Assembly: GCA_905182995.1 (NCBI GenBank)
Contig: CAJJDP010000093.1
Location: forward strand, 188,563 to 252,562
Length of the DNA stretch: 64,000 bases
Source of the DNA: Paramecium octaurelia
Lineage: Eukaryota > Ciliophora > Oligohymenophorea > Peniculida > Parameciidae
Reading direction: 5' to 3'
How positions within the stretch are numbered: the first letter of the stretch is position 1; each line of letters begins with the position of its first letter. Position numbers and translations under genes: made by a program. This document shows, piece after piece, positions 1-10,630 of the stretch. A model generated the notes under the pieces. That model had not been told where the DNA came from and made no database searches. It saw only the letters and a list, made by a program, of their open reading frames with translations.

Positions 1-341
1 CAATTCTGTCCCCGTAATTCACTTTGAAATCGTTGTCTCCAAAATTAAATAATAAGACACATATTTCTCCTCTGTAATCTTCATCAATAACACCAGCGCC
101 AACATCAATAAAATTTTTAGCTGCCAATCCAGAACGTGGAGCTGTAATCATTACGAACATACATACCAATTCTACCATAGGTGCCTTCAAGTAAGGCCAT
201 TGAGATGCCGGTTTTGATTACTTGTTTTCCTTTTGCAGGCACAACAGAATCCTCAGCACTAAATAGATCATAGCCAGCTGCTTTGAGGGATCCCTTTTTG
301 GGGAGGATGGCTTTCTCGACTAATCTTTTCACATAGATCAT
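1..341 (-). CDS. dUTP diphosphatase (dUTPase), 3' part cut off by window edge
   Basis: Hydrolyses dUTP to dUMP and pyrophosphate, keeping uracil out of DNA. The ATG is at 341-339. The N-terminal exon contains [10 protein letters not shown] (family motif 1). A 25-nt intron (142-166, GTATG...TACAG) splits the codon after YGRI; joining gives YGRIAPRSGLA, the classic motif 2, and then [13 protein letters not shown], motif 3 with its catalytic Asp/Tyr. The reading frame is open at base 1, so motifs 4 and 5 lie outside the window. Without removing the intron the frame drifts, so the splice is well supported. The start lies about 95 bases from the divergently read tRNA gene. Identity is secure from three consecutive family motifs. 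Confidence 0.93.
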
Positions 342-436
342 TTTATTTAAATAATTTATTTAAAGCGCGGCTAGATGTATTATTAATTAATAGTCATACC
401 TGTTATAAATATTGTTTAGTTTTACTAATCAGCTTA

Positions 437-508
437 GGTCGTATGGTGTAGTGGTTAGCACCTTGGACTTTGAATCCAGTGACCCAGGTTCGAGTCCTGG
501 TATGACCT
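437..508 (+). tRNA. tRNA-Gln, anticodon UUG
   Basis: A complete 72-nt cloverleaf. The acceptor stem GGTCGTA pairs with TATGACC (one G-T wobble). The D-arm contains GTGGTTAGCAC. The anticodon stem TTGGA/TCCAG encloses the loop CTTTGAA, giving anticodon TTG, which reads CAA. The T-arm is CCAGGTTCGAGTCCTGG. The B box GGTTCGAGTCC is intact. No intron is present and CCA is not encoded. In this organism UAA and UAG also mean Gln but need separate tRNAs with UUA and CUA anticodons; this is the conventional CAA-reading one. Confidence 0.96.
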
Positions 509-512
509 AAAC

Positions 513-518
513 TTTTTT
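513..518 (+). terminator. RNA polymerase III terminator of the tRNA-Gln
   Basis: A run of six T begins four bases after the discriminator base, the usual Pol III stop signal. Confidence 0.8.
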
Positions 519-649
519 AATTTTTAATTAAATTTATTTTTTAATTTGAGAACATAGAAATAAATTTGAATTTAAACAAATTAATGTATTGCATTATTTA
601 TTATAAAACCCATAATTTCTACTTTTGTTAGAATTCTGGAAGGACATCA

Positions 650-1454
650 TCATCTGATGAGGATAGCCTTTGATTTTTGTTTCCACTAGTATCTGCCCCT
701 GTAGAACTATTGCTACTGATTGATGAGAAAACTTAAGCTTGACCATATTCCAGGAATAATTTGAAAGAAACATTTGGGAATAACTTGTCATAATTATCAA
801 ATAGTATTTTGAGAAATTTCAGCTAATGTTTAATTTATTCAATTGATTAAGTCTAATTGACCTAGACTCTCATGAAGCAAGGAGCAAATAAAATTGCCAA
901 ATTATTCATATTCATTCGATTGAATTCAGAATGATTCCCCACACAAATCAAAAAGCTGACCATAACAATAAGCAACGATTTATTTAAATTGGGTAATTAA
1001 TCAAATACTTCTTTTAATAAATCAATCTCTGTTTGAGCAGTTGTTTCTAATTATGTTTTAATAGCAACTTACATTCGAAATGATCACAAATCCTTTTGAA
1101 AATGTGTTCAGGAATCAATGGGTCTGGTAACTCTAAAAAGAACCTCTTTATGAGACTACAGATTATCCGCACATCTTCTACAATCTTCAAACATTCGTAG
1201 TTCTCATTAATTAACTGTTGTTATAGTTAGTCCTCCTCTGTGATTAACCCTTATTTCCTAAAAATATCTGGTATCAAAAATCTATCTGGATTGACAACAA
1301 AGTAGGACAGCAAATGATCTATTACTAAAGGAATTTGGAATTGATTTAACTTTTGGCTACTCAAAGATGAACCAAAGGAACTTTGTGATTATTTTATGGA
1401 TTGAACTGGTTCTATTTGTTCAAAGCTCTAAATTTATTTTGGAACTGTTATCAT
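650..1454 (-). CDS. RhoGAP-domain protein
   Basis: Predicted GTPase-activating protein for Rho/Rac-type GTPases. From ATG 1454 a Q/S-rich N-terminus leads into the RhoGAP fold: FLIPDIFRKQGL, then LIKRFFLELPDPLIPEHIF, the family's 'LK.Y.RELPEPLIP' block, then NNLAILFAPCF near the end, the 'NLA.VF.P' block. A 26-nt intron (1047-1072, GTAAGT...TTAG) must be removed to keep the domain in frame. The usual catalytic arginine loop is represented by the IFRKQG segment. The 3' end is uncertain: the natural frame, with an acidic Ser/Asp-rich tail, has no TGA before the tRNA gene. The stop used here at 652-650 requires a further 20-nt intron near 708-727. Domain call strong, C-terminus weak. Confidence 0.75.
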
Positions 1455-1756
1455 CCAACTGGCTTAAAAATTTGGTATCTATAATAGTTCCTTTACTCTT
1501 AAAATGAATTTAAGTTTACTCGTATATATATTTAGTCTTCTTATACAAAATTTTCTCTCTCTTCGATCTCGATCGCTAGATCAATAGGTTTGCTTTTATT
1601 TTAAAGCTTGGCTGATATAAATAAAAGCACTTTAATTAAATGTAATATTTGCTTGAGAGCTACTTCATCAACTTTCTAAATCTGATCAACTATGATAGTC
1701 CATCATGCTCTGACATTATATATACAATAGTATATGTACTAATAAAATATTGTGAT
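1455..1756. other. Intergenic, no gene seen
   Basis: AT-rich stretch with TGA codons in all frames and short TA-dinucleotide runs near 1520 and 1720. No tRNA-like fold or family motif seen. Confidence 0.5.
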
Positions 1757-2035
1757 TCAATACTTCTGATCTATTTTATTGTCTAAACTGTTTATTGTAT
1801 AATAAATTAGCTTATTATTGTCAAAGCTATTCTGTATATTACCATTAAATAAAAAACACACATTTTATTGTTCGAAGCCTAAGTCCAAATTGAAAATACC
1901 TGAATTCTGTATAAAATTGCTTTTTTCAATATCAGACAAATTTGTGTATTTGGCAATTTATAATTTTTATTAGTAATCCTAGTCCATTTTTGGCTAATAT
2001 TTCTTTAGGGCCTTTTGAATATCCTTAATTTTCAT
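1757..2035 (-). CDS. Small hypothetical protein (about 92 aa)
   Basis: An ATG at 2035 opens a 92-codon frame in the ciliate code, closed by TGA at 1759-1757. The product begins MKIKDIQKALKKYQPKMDQ and is rich in Gln, Asn, Lys and Ile. Its N-terminal third looks helical. No membrane segment or known domain is recognised. Codon use (TAA/TAG for Gln mixed with AAA, GAT, AAT) resembles neighbouring genes. A GTATTT...TTAG segment inside could be a 21-nt in-frame intron, which would shorten the protein by seven residues. It lies between the RhoGAP gene and a K+ channel gene, all on the same strand. It may also be a chance frame. Confidence 0.45.
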
Positions 2036-2534
2036 ATATCTCTATTATTTCTTTAATTTACTAATATATAATAAATGATTAATTATTCCTCTAGTATCCG
2101 CATCTCTTATGGAATAATTTCATGCATTTGCTTCATAATATCTTTTTTTATTAATACATTAAATACACAAACTATATTTAATATTTCACAAAATTTCATC
2201 CTCCATTTTTATAATTATTTTTCTCATTTAATTCTAATCATACTGAGAGAAACAATAAAAATACCGTATTTATTACTCGCAATTAACACAACTATAAGAT
2301 TCCATTAACGTAAGAAAAGAAATCTTTATAATAATTTTAATTATAACGTTATTTATTTCAATTTACAAAAATACAAATTTGATAGTATATATTTTACAAT
2401 TTATGATAGTTTTGAATACTCTAGCCCATTTAGTATTAGAAGTATAAAATTAACCACAACTCTATATTACATTTAAATAATTTGATTATTGAAAATAATT
2501 AACAAACTTATTGATAGATTACAAATTAACAATA
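2036..2534. other. Intergenic, no supported gene
   Basis: About 500 bases. The plus strand has a 137-codon TGA-free frame from 2075, but its Ile/Asn/Phe/Tyr-rich product is what AT-rich noncoding DNA gives by chance. Nothing else seen. Confidence 0.5.
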
Positions 2535-5500
2535 TCATTATTTTTTTTATAGTTTACTATTTTTTATTTAAACCTCTGGAAGCACCTTGTTTCTTTTAAG
2601 TTGGCTTTTTGTAACTCTTAAAAGCATCATCTTGTGTCTAACCCTTTATATGGTTTCAAATTTATTTATTATCGAAACATATGCTTTAGTTCTTTTATAT
2701 TTCAAAAACTTAAGGATAAATTAAAACGGATAAAACATGAACATTTAAAGTCTATTTAGAATTAATTGTTGCCAATTCTACTTATTTTTATTGATCTACT
2801 CTATTATGGAAGTGATATTGTGCGAAGGAAAATAATAGTCATAGTGATAAATCGAATCTAAATTTGTTTCAGAGTAATGATATAATTGAATATAAAGGAA
2901 AGTGATTTCCTTTATTTGTTTAACGAGTTACGGATCGTCAATATACTTTTGCATCTTATTATAGACTATTTTGATGTTCTCTGCATGCATTTATTCAAAT
3001 TCCTTAATTTAATTTCTATACTCCTCAACTTCATTGCTGATTAGAGTCTCACCAGGATAAGATTCAATTGAAGGTTCATTTAGATTAGATAATAAAGACG
3101 GACTCTTTGTATTTTATCGTAAGAATTTATGGTCATAAATAGACCCTGATTTATAGATTCTTTTTTGATTATTCTTTTAAGTCAATTTACTGTGTTTTTC
3201 TATTCTAATATCAGATTAGATTTCTAAATCGATGCACTTAACTGCTCTCTGTTGACCTGAAGTAACTAGAAATTCTTCAGAAACAGGAAATACTTTCACT
3301 GAAGGTAATTACTCTTCATTGCCCAGAAATACTATATTAGGTTCAAGTTCCTACTCTACAATGTTTTGGCACTTTTATTGATTCTAAATAAGTTAAGGAT
3401 TATCCAAAGCAAAAATCCTAGCACATTCTTAAACAAACAACATTTCTGCTCTTGTCATAATTGGTTTTTCAATAATTCTTCGTTTATGATACTTTCTGTC
3501 TTGATATTAATTGTAAGCATGTCTCTTAAGCACCAATTCTTTATTTGGAATCAATTGCACTTAAGGACATTGATTTAATTGATGATCAATTTTATTACAG
3601 ACAGGACAAAATTAACCTTCCTTGATTAATTATTGATCCAAATTAAGAATCAATTAATCTCTCAATTAACAGTACTTTTGAAAATCTTCTGGGAAATCTC
3701 TTAATGTTTCAAGGAAATCAGATTTTGATAGCATTAATAAACTGACATATCCAGCTGCTTTGAACAATTCTTTGTCTTGACTGTGTAATAAAAACTCTTT
3801 GACACAAATAAATCTTCCATGACTAATGTGAGAATTAATCTTCGATCTTTGTTTTCCATCGGAGTGCTGATACAATAGAATCCCTTATTCAATGTAACAT
3901 AAGTGATAGTCTCCATTGAATTCAATAGAAAATGTGTTTTAAGGTTGTATAATTTTTCTTTTGATTGATTTAAAGAGGGCATTTCGAAATTCAGCACTGA
4001 AGTATTTCTGTAAAAACTCACATTTCAAGATGAATATTTTGTATGCTTATTTATCTAACTCCTCTTTTAACTCATCTGACAACTATCCTAATAATGCTTA
4101 TTCCATTTCCAAATCTACTTCATCATCTTCTTTCCATCGATAAGTCAAGTATTCTTTGATTCTAATAATTAAATAATAATATCAATTACTAATATTACAA
4201 TGCATAAGGGATCTCACGTTCTCTCATATACTTGTTTATCACTCTCATCTTTTTGTTCCTCTCGACTTAATTTTGAGTGATATCATCAATAATGCCGCCA
4301 ATAAAATTTACACTATAAGAAAACCACAAACAAGCACATAAAATAAAAATGATTGTCACTATTTTCTCTATTTAATTTTGAGGCACATTGTCTCCATAAC
4401 CAATTGTTAACATCGTAACTATTGCAAAATAAAAGGCCTCCAAATACTAGGATGACCATCTGAGATTTCCTAATCTCTTTGAGATAATCCAGGAATCCTC
4501 ATCATCTATACTGCTGAACCAAAACCAGATACAACTGAACAAATGAGCTATATAAATTAATGATAGCAAAAACTTTAGCAATCCTATTCTGCCTCTTTAG
4601 GGCCGAGTGAGATAGGAGATTTAATCTACTTTTAAAAAAGATTCATAGACATATTTGAGTTAACTTAGAAGAAGGATCAAAATTAAATCATAATTTCCTG
4701 AAGGCATTTAGTTATTGATTAGTAAAATAATGGTTATGCATTGATCTATTAGAATGGATCTATTAGTTTGCAACTTGATTATTTCCCAACGGTCTTATAT
4801 TGCTTTGCCTGTTTTGTAGGCAATAGTGTTTATGTTTACAATATAATCCAATTATAATATTATAAATAATACAGTTGAAAATATCCTATCTTCAGATACC
4901 AAAATTTTTGAATGAAATGAAATTTCCAATGGCACCAAAAACACTAATATCCCTCTCATGAAGGTAGTAAAAAAGTCCCAATACATCTTAAATTTACTTT
5001 CGGGCTGAATCAATGGTATGCAAGAGAGTAACAGCAAGAAATACTTAAAAAGTTAAGATTAGATTTATTGAAGTGTTTCCTTCAATTCCTCAAATACTCG
5101 TTTTTTAATAATTTATTTGGTCAATATTCTTTATACTGAAATAAATGATAGTTCTTTACGTTTAAACTACTTGGCATAGGCAATCACATTTGAACTATTT
5201 ATATTTTAAACAATACTTTTCAGAGGCTTTATCACTAATTAAATTTAAAATACTCTGATTTAATGTCTCCAATTATCGTCTTTTTTATCCAACTTTTTCT
5301 AAGAACCTTCGTATGAAAAAAAATGTCATAAGACTTGAACCTGTATCTTTGGAGGATCTATTGATTTGAGTCGGCAGCTCTGATAACGAGATCGCTTCAT
5401 TTTAGAGAAAATCTTGCTCAGGTTTTGGTGTGTATGTTATATCAGGAGTTTTATCTGTTCTACTCATAGAAAACATTCCATTTTGAAAAACACTGCTAGG

Positions 5501-5617
5501 TCGTGATTCTTTGAGACAATATTCTAAGTACTATTGTTCAAAGTCTTCGTTTTACTCTGCCCTTAACTCTCGATCTAAGCTGTTACTATAATTATCTTCG
5601 GGTTTCAGATTTTTCAT
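2535..5617 (-). CDS. Voltage/CNG-type K+ channel with degenerate cyclic-nucleotide-binding domain (paralogue A)
   Basis: Six-TM potassium channel subunit of the EAG/CNG-like class expanded in ciliates, expected in the plasma or ciliary membrane. From ATG 5617 an acidic/polar N-terminus (about 150 aa) precedes S1-S5. The pore helix and selectivity filter TMLTIGYGDNVP are followed by S6 ending WFSYSVNFIGGIIDDI. A C-linker and a CNBD-like beta roll follow (NTFSIEFNGDYHLCYIEQG), then a CPVCNK zinc-knuckle-like motif and a roughly 300-aa polar tail. Two introns are inferred: 5195-5216 (22 nt) and 4162-4198 (37 nt). TGA stop at 2537-2535. The CNBD lacks an obvious phosphate-binding cassette, so ligand binding is doubtful. 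The next gene upstream on this strand (5781-8927) is a close paralogue, 163 bases away. Confidence 0.88.
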
Positions 5618-5780
5618 TAAAATTAAATCAATTAAATTAACAATCATTTGCAAGATAATAAATTTTTAATTTTGAAGCATTATTGTTGTACAAAATATTA
5701 TTAATAATAATACTCTCAATCAAATTTGTAGGAATATATAAATATATATTAAAATCAATTATTACATTTAAAATTGGGTC

Positions 5781-8700
5781 TCATACTTCTGGAACTATTT
5801 ACCCTAATTTCTAAATTGGTTTAACTATCACTGACTTCTTTTTCAATTTCAAACTATTTTTCAAAGTTTTCAGTCTATTATTCAATCTTTTCGAAGAGTC
5901 ATGTGTTATTTTTTGAGGATTGATCAGATTCCTTTTTTTATTGAGGTATTTTTAAATAAAAACAAATGGATAAAGCATATATTTTTGTAATTTCTCAAGA
6001 AATAGTATTTACCAATTTGAATTATTATTATGACTATGTTTTATGATTTCATTAAAATTATCATTTTTAAAGAAACAATCATATGATGTCATAACTTCAA
6101 AGTCATACAATCTCTGCTAATTAAATTACCAATAGAGAGGTTCGATCTAAAAGTAAGCCTTCTAAATCGTTTGATCGTTCTCATTGAGTTCCAATTCCCT
6201 CTAAAGTTGATGGTATAAATTGGTTATATTCTCTGTCATATTATCATTGAAATCTGAAATAGTCAGCCCATTCTTATCCTATTTCTCTTCTTTGTTCTCA
6301 CTATCATCACTACTATTACTACTCTCCTCACTCTCCTTTCCTTCCTTGATATAGTCTGGCTAACAAAGAAGCATCCCCTTTGGACTTCTCCCCAATCCTG
6401 AAGATATATTTAAATTAAATATTGATTATTTTCTATTTTACAATGCTTGATGGAGATTGGACCTAACATCATTGATTTTCGGAGTACTAGAGCCTTAACT
6501 TTGGGGTTCATTTATAATTCTCTTTGATTTTTATACTGCTGCTTGAAATCTGCCATCATTCTGAACTTTAAAGCAAGCACTATTCTCGGCACTTGAACTC
6601 ATTGATTCTTATTCATAAACTAATTGAATTTTTTATTATTCTTAAATCAAATTAATATTTTCAGATTGGAATACTTGAGCAAATTGCTGAATCAAGTCCT
6701 TCTCCAATCTTGCTCTTCTTATAGTTTAATCACTTTAAAATCTCCTAGAGTTTTCTCTACTTTGATGTTTCCTTTTCTATTCTCCTGCCAACAAATACTT
6801 TTTTAAGATAACTTCTCTATCCGGTATGTATTATATTTGAGGACAACTTTTTAGGTTGTGATTAAATAACAGACAAGCTGGACAAAATACTCCATTCTCG
6901 ATTTAAGGAGGATAGAGATTTAAATTCATTTGTTCTTTTAATTCACAAAACTTTTAGAAGTCCTCAGGATAATTCTTGATTGTATCCATAAAATCCTTTT
7001 TAGACAGTATTAGTAAACTGACATAGCCGTTAGATTTGAAGAACTCAATATTCGGACTTTGAATAATAAATTCTCTCACGCAAAAAAACTATTCTTGTTG
7101 TATTTAGGAATTCATTTTTGATCTTTACTTTCTATCAGGATGTTAATAAAGTAATATGCCCTATTCTACAAAACACAAATGCTATTAGCCATCAAAATCA
7201 ATAGAAAATGTGTTTTGTGGTGGAATAATTTTTCTTTTGATTGATTTTGATAGAGCATCCTTAAAATCTTCCCCAAAATTTGAAAGAAATGCTGATTTCT
7301 TAATAAATATTTTATGCACTTCCTTATCTAATTCTTCCTTAAGTTCATCCGACAACTATTCTAAAAGAGTTTATTCAATCTCCAGATCGACTTCATCATC
7401 CTCTTTCCATCTGAATGTCAAATACTCTTTTATTCTAAAGAATAAAAAGGTATCATTACCTGTGTTTCATATTAAATGGAATCTTTCTTTGATCCATATA
7501 TTTATTGATAACTCTCATTTTTCTATTTCTCTCAACTTAATTTTAAGTGATATCATTGATAATTCCACCAATGAAATTTACACTATAAGAGAACCACAAA
7601 CCTACAGTATAATTCTGATACTTACATGCTCCTAAGATGAAGATAATCGTCACAATCTTTTCTATAGAGTTCTTTGGAACATTATCGCCATACCCAATTG
7701 TTAACATTGTAACTACTGCAAAATATAATGCTTCCAAATATTACAACTCCCATGATTTCAGATCTAAACCATTAAATCTTATCCAAGAATCCTCTATACT
7801 TATTTGACTAAACCAAAACCAAATACAACTAAAAAGATGCAGAATAAACAATAAAGTCAATATAAATTTTACCAAGCCTATCACTCCTCTTAAGGGCCTT
7901 GTTAAATAAGAAATTTGATCACTCTTTACAAATGTCTCGTAAATATATTTATATTAAGCTAAAACAACAAGTAAAAATAAATTAATTTTGTTATTGATTT
8001 CTGGTACAATCATAAAAATTATGAGCACAAATGATGTTGAAAAATCAGTCAAAAATTCCTGTTTCAATTAATAGATCAATAAATCCCATCTGTTTTGAAT
8101 TGCAGCTCCATTCCTATATGTTAGAGTGTTAATTCTTATCAGAAAGTCAATTTGCAGTATTACAATGATTAAAGCAGTCAAATAGATATAATGCATAAAC
8201 AATATCCCAGGTTCAAATGCTATTTCCAAAGGAATGAGCAACACTAAAATAATTCTAAAAAAGGAAACAATGAAGTCCCAAACCATTTTAAAACGCGATT
8301 CCGGTTATATTATTGGAATCTTGTTTACTACAGTAGTAATTAGATCGAAACAGTTTTTCTTGATTATTTTAACCCTAGATTTCATCTATTCAAGAATACT
8401 TTTATTCCGAATTCCAGTATCCTTCCTAAGGAAAGTCTTCATTCTTCCTAAAGACGATCCTTGCTTTTTGCATTGATGTTAGTAATTGAATAAATTTTAC
8501 CTACTTATAATAATTTATACATATCAGCAGCCCTATCTTCTATCAAATTAAAATGGATTTCGTTCATACTCAATATTCTCTTCCTACTTTAAGAAATTTT
8601 TTCAATGAATCTCCTAATATAAAAACTACACATCAGACTTGTCCCTGTAGGAACGCTTCCTCTTCTTTCATTACGAGTGCAAAATCTACGACTAAGAAGT

Positions 8701-8927
8701 TCTGAACTTTAAGCAGATGTAATAATCTCATCAAATGGGGTTTCTGGTATTTTATGAAGACATTCAGCTTCAATACTTTTTGAACTAAGACTTCTGCTAA
8801 TACGAGGATAGGTTGTATTGGGCTAATTTCTCGATTCTCTTAAGCAATGATCAAGATACTATTGTTCAAAATCTTCATTTTAGACAGCTCTTAATTCAAT
8901 ATCCTAATCAAATTCAATATTAAACAT
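5781..8927 (-). CDS. Voltage/CNG-type K+ channel with degenerate cyclic-nucleotide-binding domain (paralogue B)
   Basis: Tandem paralogue of the preceding channel with the same order: polar N-terminus (MFNIEFDQDIELRAV), S1-S5, pore MLTIGYGDNVPKNS, S6 WFSYSVNFIGGIINDIT, C-linker, CNBD-like region (NTFSIDFDGQQHLCFVEQG), CPAC knuckle and a long Gln/Ser tail ending IVPEV. Introns: 8501-8520 (20 nt), 7602-7625 (24 nt, just after the pore) and 7435-7459 (25 nt). Paralogue A lacks the post-pore intron; the other two are at equivalent places. The tail contains an acidic run ESEESSNSSDDSENKEEK. Stop TGA at 5783-5781. The GYGD filter predicts K+ selectivity. Gating by cyclic nucleotide is an inference that the weak CNBD does not support. 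Confidence 0.88.
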
Positions 8928-9403
8928 ACTTATATAATATATTACAAATAATGCTCTAAGGATAATTATAAATTAATTAAAAGAATATCAAATTGCAGTA
9001 AATCATAGAATTGAGCTTTGAATTTTTGAGAGATATCAAAATATTGACATATTACAAAAGGTTTTTCAAGTTCGCCATTCAAAAACAATGGAATATTAAA
9101 TAAGGAATTCAATCATAAGTACTAATAGTAAAGGGATGAGGTATTATATTACATAATTTTATATCTATAAAATTTAAATGTTTATTTATGTCAGTCATTA
9201 TGTTTCAATAATATATTATATCTTGTTCTATTTTTATAAGTCACTTAATTTATTAAGAATAACAACGACTTAAAATGATTCTTATATAATGGTATTACAT
9301 CTTGAAGGGGAAACGTATTATAATATGGAATTAGAATTTTCTAGATAGTTGATTTAAGGGTATAAAATTGAACTTTTCATTAATAATTATTTCATTGAAT
9401 AGT
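8928..9403. other. Intergenic region between divergent genes
   Basis: About 476 AT-rich bases between the start of K+ channel B (minus) and the start of the RING/SPRY gene (plus). It must hold both promoters, but no motif was recognised. Confidence 0.5.
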
Positions 9404-10608
9404 AATGTCTATAAATTTTGATAATGGCTTTGACAGGAAGAGAATTATAAATTATAATACAGATTCTTTTGATTGCGCTTTCTGCTCATGTGTGCCAAGA
9501 GTACCAAGACAATGTGCTAGTTGTGATACTATTTATTGTCGCTTATGCATTGAAAAATGGTTTAAACAATCGAAGTAATTTTATTGATATAACTCATTAG
9601 TGGTGAAAGTAGAGATAATTGCTGTTAACAAAAGACAATTACTAATTTATGCTAACGATTATAAAAAAATTATAATGATCTACTTTTAAGATGTAATGTG
9701 TAAGAATATTTAGGTATGAAATGTCAAGAAGCTATTTGTATTAATCAAATTGATTCGCATGAGTTTGAGTGTGGTTTAATCAAATAGTGTATAAATTTCT
9801 AATGTTGTGGGAATATTATTCCATAAGACAATATGAATAATGATACTATTTAAGTAATTTGTCATCTTATACCAGTGTAGTGATTAATGTTGCTAATTTT
9901 TGAGTCAAGTGAAAAATATAAAAAATAAGTAAGAGATATTTAAAAGAGCAAGAGAATTTTTATTATCGAACCCATTTAACAAAAGCCACTTACCTATTAG
10001 TGACGAGGAAAGATAGAATATAATGAATCCCTTTAACTAAATTACTATTGGAAATTCTCCAATTGTCATACGATGGGATAAATCAAGGTGCGGTTCTAAT
10101 ATAATCCTAACAGACGGAGATTAGAAAGCCTTTCTTCATGAACCAGCATTTGTCTTTAAATCTGTTGTTGCTGACTATGGCTTTGAGTCGGGGATTGCAT
10201 ATTGGGAAATCGAGGCAGATGACAGAACCGAAAACTAGTTAAAAATTGGTGTGACAACTCAAAGGGACTTTAATTTTAATTCGTCTTTCTGTGATTTTGA
10301 GTTTGGTTGGGCTTTCTATGGATTAGGACAAGTAGATAATTTATATCTAAACTAAGACACGTCATAATCAAAAGTAAAATGGTACGAATTTTGGAAAGTA
10401 ATTCAAAGATAAGGGCACTTTGGGAGTTTGTTTAAACATGGATTAAGGGACATTAATGTTCAGTTTGAATGGAGATAACATGGGTTGTGCTTTCAAAGAT
10501 GAAAAATTGAAGCGAGGACCCATTTATCCAGCAGTAGCATTATTTCGCAAAGCCGGTTGTAAAATAATAGGTGAAAAACCTGTTCCATAGATATTTTAAT
10601 AATTTTGA
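9404..10608 (+). CDS. TRIM-like protein: RING/TRAF-type zinc fingers plus SPRY domain
   Basis: Probable E3 ubiquitin ligase. The N-terminus holds Cys-rich fingers: CAFC, CASC, YCRLCIEKW, then repeated C/H pairs resembling TRAF-type fingers. A helical linker (KNKQEIFKRAREFLL) and a SPRY domain follow: YWEIEADDRTENQLKIGVTT, GWAFYGLGQTRHN, GTLGVCLNMDQGTLMFSLNG. Introns inferred: 9575-9600 (26 nt, TAG), 9854-9875 (22 nt, CAG) and 10332-10356 (25 nt, AAG). The third is needed to keep the SPRY in frame. The second joins the fingers to the SPRY; if it is not spliced, the finger half would stop at TGA 9881-9883 and the SPRY half could start at ATG 10022. The SPRY frame stays open upstream to the junction, which favours one gene. 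Stop TGA 10606-10608. Confidence 0.72.
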
Positions 10609-10630
10609 TTAAGTTTAATACCATTAATTT

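Noticed and set aside
2075-2488. A 137-codon plus-strand frame from ATG 2075
   Set aside because: Composition is what AT-rich noncoding DNA gives, with no domain, no homologue-like motif and no neighbouring exon; TGA is rare enough for this to occur by chance.
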